Notes under the pieces: generated by a model | Told to the model about the DNA's origin: nothing | What the model saw: the letters and a program-made list of their open reading frames with translations, nothing else | Database searches by the model: none | Translations under genes and position numbers: made by a program | Source: Opitutales bacterium | GTDB lineage: Bacteria > Verrucomicrobiota > Verrucomicrobiia > Opitutales > Opitutaceae | Length of the DNA stretch: 10,428 nucleotides | NCBI GenBank assembly: GCA_021772595.1 | Contig: JAJFLS010000214.1 | Coordinates: 1 to 10,428, forward strand | Direction of reading: 5' to 3' | In this document: in pieces, positions 6,932-10,428 of the stretch | Layout of the letters: every line of letters begins with the position of its first letter | Position numbering within the stretch: the first letter of the stretch is position 1

Positions 6932-7578
6932 TTCGTTTCCAAACGCTCCCATTCTCTCCAAAGCCATTCTTTATCCATGCTCGACACTACCATCGAAAAC
7001 GCAGCAGCGAATAACACGAATGCGATGAACGAAAGCCCGAGCTCTACTTTGGCCATCGAAGCGATCTTGGTTAAGCTCACCAAAACTCCCAAAAGAAACA
7101 CATCCACCATCGCCCACGGTCCCACGCCAAACACGATTTTGGCCAAGCCGGGAAATGCGGGATGGCGGCGCCCCTTCCTCATCGGTATCAGCATCAAGAT
7201 CGTGGCTACCAAATACAGGCAGGGCAAAACGACCACCAAGCCGAACACGGTCAGCGCCAAAAGTTCGCTGTCATGCCGATAGAGCTCCATCACGTTGTGG
7301 CACAAGGTTATCATTTGTTCCTGCCCCGCGCCCTTGAAGGACATAAACGGGAACGCGTTGGACAAACCGAAAAGCCCCAGCGCGGCGATCGACAAGCCGA
7401 GAGGACGCGAAACGCCGCCCCTCGGACTCGCTTGGAGCTTATGAGAACAACGCGGGCAAAGCGCCTTGGAGCCCTCTTCGAGCTCGGCCACTTCGACCAG
7501 CAAATCGCATTGGTGACAGGCCATCAGCTCGCTCTCGCCTCCCGAGGCATCTTGGCTCGATTCCTCCAAAATACTCAT
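6928..7578 (-). CDS. PqiA N-terminal-half protein (paraquat-inducible protein A domain), first gene of the pqi operon
   Basis: This is a 216-residue inner-membrane protein matching the first half of E. coli PqiA, which helps pass lipids to or from the PqiB tube. CxxC pairs at C21/C24 and C41/C44 form a cytoplasmic zinc-ribbon-like head. Four helices follow at about 59-80, 107-133, 148-172 and 179-200. GPWAMVDVFLLGVLVSL (153-169) is the helix also conserved in the other half. The start is uncertain: ATG at 7578 gives a compact N-terminus, while a GTG at 7614 has AAAGG directly against it with no spacing, which is poor. The TGA stop overlaps the next ATG. Because both halves keep a complete ribbon and four helices, the split looks functional and not like decay. 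Confidence 0.9.
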   Translation of the reverse strand: MSILEESSQDASGGESELMACHQCDLLVEVAELEEGSKALCPRCSHKLQASPRGGVSRPLGLSIAALGLFGLSNAFPFMSFKGAGQEQMITLCHNVMELYRHDSELLALTVFGLVVVLPCLYLVATILMLIPMRKGRRHPAFPGLAKIVFGVGPWAMVDVFLLGVLVSLTKIASMAKVELGLSFIAFVLFAAAFSMVVSSMDKEWLWREWERLETK

Positions 7579-7779
7579 AGCGAAACCCAACGAGAAATCC
7601 CTCGCGAATGCCACCCTTTAATCTGTTTAGACAGGGCTCTGGATAATCGCGGGAAGACAATCTAGCGGAAACCCTTAGCCCTACTTCGCAAGACGAGCTA
7701 ACAGCTAAGGCGAGAACGCGTGTCGGGCGTTGCCTTGGAGAAGACTGGTCCCGCTCCGCCAACTTTAGTGTTTTAAATT

Positions 7780-7920
7780 GTAGGAGCCTGCTTGCAGGCG
7801 ATTATTTTCGTTACCATCGCACTGGGAATTAATCGCCTGCAAGCAGGCTCCTACAATCGACGAAACGTCTCTTTCTAATCAAGTTCACGCCGACGCGCTC
7901 AACACGCGCTCTCGCCCTAC
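7780..7920 (-). repeat. REPIN family A, copy 4, with extended flank
   Basis: The hairpin pair occupies 7780-7854 with the same GCCTGC/GCAGGC arms and inward GTAG. The right flank parallels copy 1: 7855-7875 resembles 70-90, 7877-7898 is a diverged form of 93-114, and both flanks end in CCCTACC (ctac at 7917-7920 here). On the left, the bases before 7780 (CAACTTTAGTGTTTTAAATT) also resemble the left flank of copy 3, suggesting a larger, roughly symmetrical unit. Confidence 0.87.
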
Positions 7921-8036
7921 CAGTAATCCAATGCAACAAACTAGAATTGAAAACCGAGTTGAACAAAGACATACGCAGCTCGTACGGAAATCCTTCGCCA
8001 CTCGCTAGGGGAAATGCCCATTCTCTAAAATAAGCG

Positions 8037-8087
8037 TTGCATCGACCGAATAATTTTACATATCAATAAATCCGTATACGTTGATAT
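8037..8087 (+). promoter_or_regulatory. possible metF promoter overlapped by a palindromic operator
   Basis: TTGCAT (8037-8042) and TATCAA (8061-8066) are 18 bases apart and could be -35 and -10 boxes. An inverted repeat, ATATCAA (8060-8066) and TTGATAT (8081-8087) with a 14-base spacer, covers the -10 box and the predicted start of transcription. This is a good place for repression by a methionine-pathway regulator. The second half-site ends four bases before the ATG. The regulator is not identified. Short AT-rich palindromes arise easily, so confidence is low. Confidence 0.35.
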
Positions 8088-8090
8088 TTT

Positions 8091-8969
8091 ATGTGCGACC
8101 AACAGCCTATTACCGAACTTCTCTCTGGAAGTCGTCCGCTTTTATCCGTCGAGTTTTTCCCCCCGAGAAACGCCGATGCGGTCGACGGCCTCGTCGCAGC
8201 CGCTCACAAAATTTCCGCCTGCAAGCCTGATTTCGCCTCAGTCACCTACGGAGCGGGCGGAAGCACACGCGATCTATCCGCGACCGTCTGCAAGCGAATG
8301 AAGGACGAAGTCGACCTCCAGGTCATGCCTCATTTCACCTGCGTCGGCTCCACCCGCGAGGAGCTCGGCGAGATACTCGACGAATTCCACAGCGAAGGCT
8401 ACCGCAACATCATGGCCCTCCGCGGCGATCCACCTCAAGGTGAAGAGACCTTCCAGTCCACCGAGGGCGGATTCAGCTACGCCTCCGATCTCGTCGCATT
8501 CATCAAGGACCGCTATCCCGATATTTGCCAGGGCGTCGCCGGCTATCCTGAGAAACACCCCGAAGCCCCCTCCCTGGATTCCGATCTCGACGCGCTCAAG
8601 ATCAAGGTCGACGCAGGCGGCTCATTCATCACGACCCAGCTCTTTTTCGACAACGCCGCGTTCTTTCGCTATGTCGATCGAGTCCGAGCGCGCGGCATCG
8701 ACTTGCCAATCGTGCCCGGCATCATGCCCGTGCTCGCGCTCAAGCAAATCAAGCGAATCACCCAGCTCTGCCAATCCAGACTTCCAAAGACGCTCGAAGC
8801 GGAATTGAACAAAGTCGAAAGCGACCCCGAAGCCGTCCGCAAAATCGGCGTCGAATGGGCCACTCGCCAAATCCTCGAGCTGATCGACCAAGGCGTCCCC
8901 GGCGTCCACATCTACGCCCTCAACAAAGCCAAATCCGCCGTCGAGCTCATGAACGCCGTCCGCGGATAG
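8091..8969 (+). CDS. metF: 5,10-methylenetetrahydrofolate reductase MetF
   Basis: This cytoplasmic flavoenzyme reduces methylene-tetrahydrofolate to methyl-tetrahydrofolate, the methyl donor for methionine synthesis. The 292 residues match bacterial MetF and form a single FAD-binding barrel. SVEFFPPRN (19-27) contains the catalytic Glu (E21). ASVTYGAGGSTRD (49-61), MPHFTCVGSTREEL (79-92) and ALRGDPP (109-115, with the flavin-site D113) follow in order. YPEKHPEA (152-159) and TQLFFD (182-187) carry further folate-site residues, including Q183. IVPGIMPV (207-214) is the usual late motif. The ATG at 8091 gives the expected N-terminus although no good ribosome-binding site precedes it. It stands as a single gene, with the CACGGAT repeat after it. 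No methionine synthase gene is visible nearby. Confidence 0.97.
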   Translation: MCDQQPITELLSGSRPLLSVEFFPPRNADAVDGLVAAAHKISACKPDFASVTYGAGGSTRDLSATVCKRMKDEVDLQVMPHFTCVGSTREELGEILDEFHSEGYRNIMALRGDPPQGEETFQSTEGGFSYASDLVAFIKDRYPDICQGVAGYPEKHPEAPSLDSDLDALKIKVDAGGSFITTQLFFDNAAFFRYVDRVRARGIDLPIVPGIMPVLALKQIKRITQLCQSRLPKTLEAELNKVESDPEAVRKIGVEWATRQILELIDQGVPGVHIYALNKAKSAVELMNAVRG

Positions 8970-9043
8970 GCCAGCGAAGCCGGAACCAAATGTTCTTTGA
9001 CTGCAGATTGTCCAGATATACGCAGATGGATAATTTGTTTCCC

Positions 9044-9209
9044 CCCACGGATCACGCGGATCCGCACGGATGCGCGATGAGGTTGACGAAGGTAGGGCTG
9101 CTTATCCTTAAGCAGCCGCAGTTGAACCAGGTCTAAACGGCTGACTACGGATAGTCAGCCCTACCACTTCCATCCGCACGCATCCGTGAAGATCCGTGTG
9201 ATCCGTGGG
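9044..9209. repeat. CACGGAT-type inverted repeat enclosing a REPIN
   Basis: Arms 9044-9074 and 9179-9209 are reverse complements at 28 of 31 positions and are built from repeated words CACGGAT and CGGATC. Just to the left, 9001-9027 has spaced words (CTGCAGATTG, CGCAGATGG) of a similar dispersed style. The interior is taken up mainly by a family-B REPIN. The unit fills the gap between the convergent metF and SulP genes and could act as a two-way terminator, but no T-run follows either arm. Confidence 0.85.
9092..9164. repeat. REPIN family B, copy 2, with one changed arm
   Basis: The left unit (GTAG at 9092-9095, then the stem) is identical to that at 6153-6178 through the hairpin. The right unit (hairpin 9139-9160, ctac 9161-9164) has stem GGCTGACTA/TAGTCAGCC in place of GGCTGCTTA/TAAGCAGCC. 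Two adjacent pairs are swapped, so pairing within this arm is kept while its match to the left arm is reduced. Confidence 0.92.
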
Positions 9210-9224
9210 CGAAAACCTCTTCCC

Positions 9225-10428
9225 TCAACCTCGGCTTTTGCCGATGTTGGCGACCTGGTAGTGCGGATCCTCAACAAGATTCACTTCGACTAGGCTGGAC
9301 GCGTTTTTCAGCAACTTCCGACACTCCGGGCTCAAGTGACGCAAATGCAGCTTCTTCCCCGCCTTGGCATAGCGCTCGGTCAATGCGGAAATCGCCTCCA
9401 GACCCGAATGATCCCAAACGCGCGAGTGTATGAAGTCTACAATGACGTCATCCGGATCCTCGTTCGGCTTGAAGATATCCTGAAAATGTGTCGTCGAACC
9501 GAAAAACAACGGCCCATGCAAATCGTACACCTTGCTGCCGCTTTCCGTATTCTTCACCTCAATACGGATGTGACGCGCGTTTTCCCACGCAAAAACGAGC
9601 GCCGCGATGATCACTCCGACAAACACCGCGAGCGCCAGATTATCAGTCACGACCGTTACGGCTGAAACAACGATGATCACAAACGCGTCCGACTTCGGGA
9701 CGCTTGGAAGGATCCGAAAGCTCGACCATTCGAACGTGCCGATCACCACCATGAACATAACGCCCGTAAGCGCCGCGATCGGAATCCGGTCGATCAGCGA
9801 CGAAGCGAACAGCACGAAGCACAGCAGACTCATCGCCGCCGCGATCCCTGACAAGCGACCGCGACCGCCCGAACGGATATTGATCATGCTCTGGCCGATC
9901 ATCGCGCAACCACCCATCGCCCCGAAAAATCCGCAGGTCACGTTCGCCAAGCCTTGGCCCACGCATTCCTGATTTCCCTTGCCGCGCGTTTCAGTGATTT
10001 CGTCGATCAAGTTTAGCGTCATCAGCGACTCGATCAAACCAATCGCCGCCAGAATGAACGCCGTCGGGACCACGATTTTCAGCGTCTCGAAAGTGAACGG
10101 AACCTCAGGCAAATGAAAGGCCGGCAAGCCTCCCTTGATCGAAGCCAGATCGCCCACGACCGGAGTCGAAACGTTAAGCCCGATCACGATGAACGAGACG
10201 ACGATGATCGCCGCCAGCGTGGACGGAATCGCCTTGGTCAGACGCGGCAGAAAATGGATAATCGCCATCGTCAAAACCGCCAGCCCGAGCGTGATCCAAA
10301 GCACGGAGCCGCTCATCCAAACCTTTTCCCCCAGCTCATTGGTCACCTTGAACCCGCTGAATTGTGAAAGCAGAATCACAATCGCCAGGCCATTGACGAA
10401 GCCCAGCATGACCGAATGCGGAATCAAG
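9225..10428 (-). CDS. SulP (SLC26) family inorganic anion transporter, N-terminus outside the window
   Basis: About 400 residues of an inner-membrane secondary anion transporter are present. The reading frame is open to the window edge and the first codon here (TTG) is not the real start, so roughly the first helices are missing. The visible part has the SulP transport domain, including the conserved block with NQECVGQGLANVTCGFFG and MGGCAMIGQSMINIRSGGRG. A C-terminal cytoplasmic STAS domain occupies the last 100 residues (about 300-390 of the visible part), with VYDLHGPLFFGS and VWDHSGLEAI. Substrates in the family include sulfate, bicarbonate and dicarboxylates; the sequence alone does not say which. 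The stop is TGA at 9225-9227, and the gene converges on metF across the CACGGAT repeat. Confidence 0.95.
   Translation of the reverse strand, partial: LIPHSVMLGFVNGLAIVILLSQFSGFKVTNELGEKVWMSGSVLWITLGLAVLTMAIIHFLPRLTKAIPSTLAAIIVVSFIVIGLNVSTPVVGDLASIKGGLPAFHLPEVPFTFETLKIVVPTAFILAAIGLIESLMTLNLIDEITETRGKGNQECVGQGLANVTCGFFGAMGGCAMIGQSMINIRSGGRGRLSGIAAAMSLLCFVLFASSLIDRIPIAALTGVMFMVVIGTFEWSSFRILPSVPKSDAFVIIVVSAVTVVTDNLALAVFVGVIIAALVFAWENARHIRIEVKNTESGSKVYDLHGPLFFGSTTHFQDIFKPNEDPDDVIVDFIHSRVWDHSGLEAISALTERYAKAGKKLHLRHLSPECRKLLKNASSLVEVNLVEDPHYQVANIGKSRG

Larger units (their letters stand above)
7579..8090. other. divergent intergenic region between pqiA and metF
   Basis: About 510 bases contain no gene I can support. 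The left part (7579-7750) would hold the pqi operon promoter and leader. It contains a loose inverted pair CCTTAGC/GCTAAGG around 7671-7710 and a GTAGGGC on the minus strand near 7676-7683, perhaps a degenerate repeat. The middle is the family-A repeat at 7780-7920. The right part (7921-8090) is more AT-rich and holds the likely metF promoter and operator. No riboswitch aptamer was recognised. Confidence 0.7.

Noticed and set aside
6928..6967. Split pqiA as a frameshifted pseudogene
   Set aside because: Both halves are intact over their full length with all cysteines and helices, and the ATGA overlap is typical of functional coupled genes. A sequencing error cannot be fully excluded.
7162..7665. 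Open frames on both strands around the start of pqiA (plus 7162-7665, minus 7439-7762)
   Set aside because: Both overlap the confirmed PqiA N-half in other frames and have low-complexity, motif-free products.
1..7854. The four family-A copies as a CRISPR array
   Set aside because: The copies are thousands of bases apart, are inverted pairs and have no regular spacers; no cas gene is present.
7921..8090. A SAM or other riboswitch in front of metF
   Set aside because: I see no aptamer core or terminator hairpin, and the likely leader is only about 20 bases if the proposed promoter is right.

Overview
This window looks like ordinary core-genome DNA from a Gram-negative (diderm) bacterium. It encodes an LptF/LptG-type lipopolysaccharide-export permease, a PqiABC (MCE-type) lipid-transport operon with an outer-membrane-type lipoprotein, RlmN, MetF, a rhomboid protease and a SulP anion transporter. 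The protein flavour and the repeat-filled gaps suggest a Verrucomicrobiota/Opitutales-like organism (for example a Pelagicoccus-type marine bacterium). That placement is a guess from general impression and was not computed.

Layout: 304-1047 (+) rhomboid protease; 1175-2368 (-) LptF/LptG permease; 2649-3755 (+) rlmN; 3927-7578 (-) operon pqiA N-half, pqiA C-half, pqiB, pqiC, read from right to left; 8091-8969 (+) metF; 9225 to the right edge (-) SulP transporter missing its N-terminus. Genes point alternately, so almost every gap is convergent or divergent. In the pqi operon, PqiA would be the inner-membrane component, PqiB the three-ring MCE tube across the periplasm and PqiC the outer-membrane lipoprotein. 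The unusual point is that PqiA is made as two proteins whose genes overlap by ATGA.

The most striking content is between the genes. Every intergenic gap longer than about 50 bp holds at least one hairpin element of the REP/REPIN kind: a terminal GTAG followed by a short stem-loop, usually as two such units in inverted orientation. I can separate at least four sequence families (A: four copies; B: two; C and D: one each, D nested inside C) plus a single-hairpin relative (E). All share the GTAG foot although their stems differ in sequence. One family-B arm carries compensatory stem changes. The GTAG of two elements supplies the TAG stop codon of a neighbouring gene (rhomboid and pqiC). One family-B copy is nested inside a larger inverted repeat built on the word CACGGAT. 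No transposase of the kind known to move REPs (RAYT/TnpA_REP) is encoded here, so it would have to act from elsewhere in the genome.

I see no tRNA, rRNA, CRISPR array, insertion sequence with a transposase, phage gene or defence system in this window.
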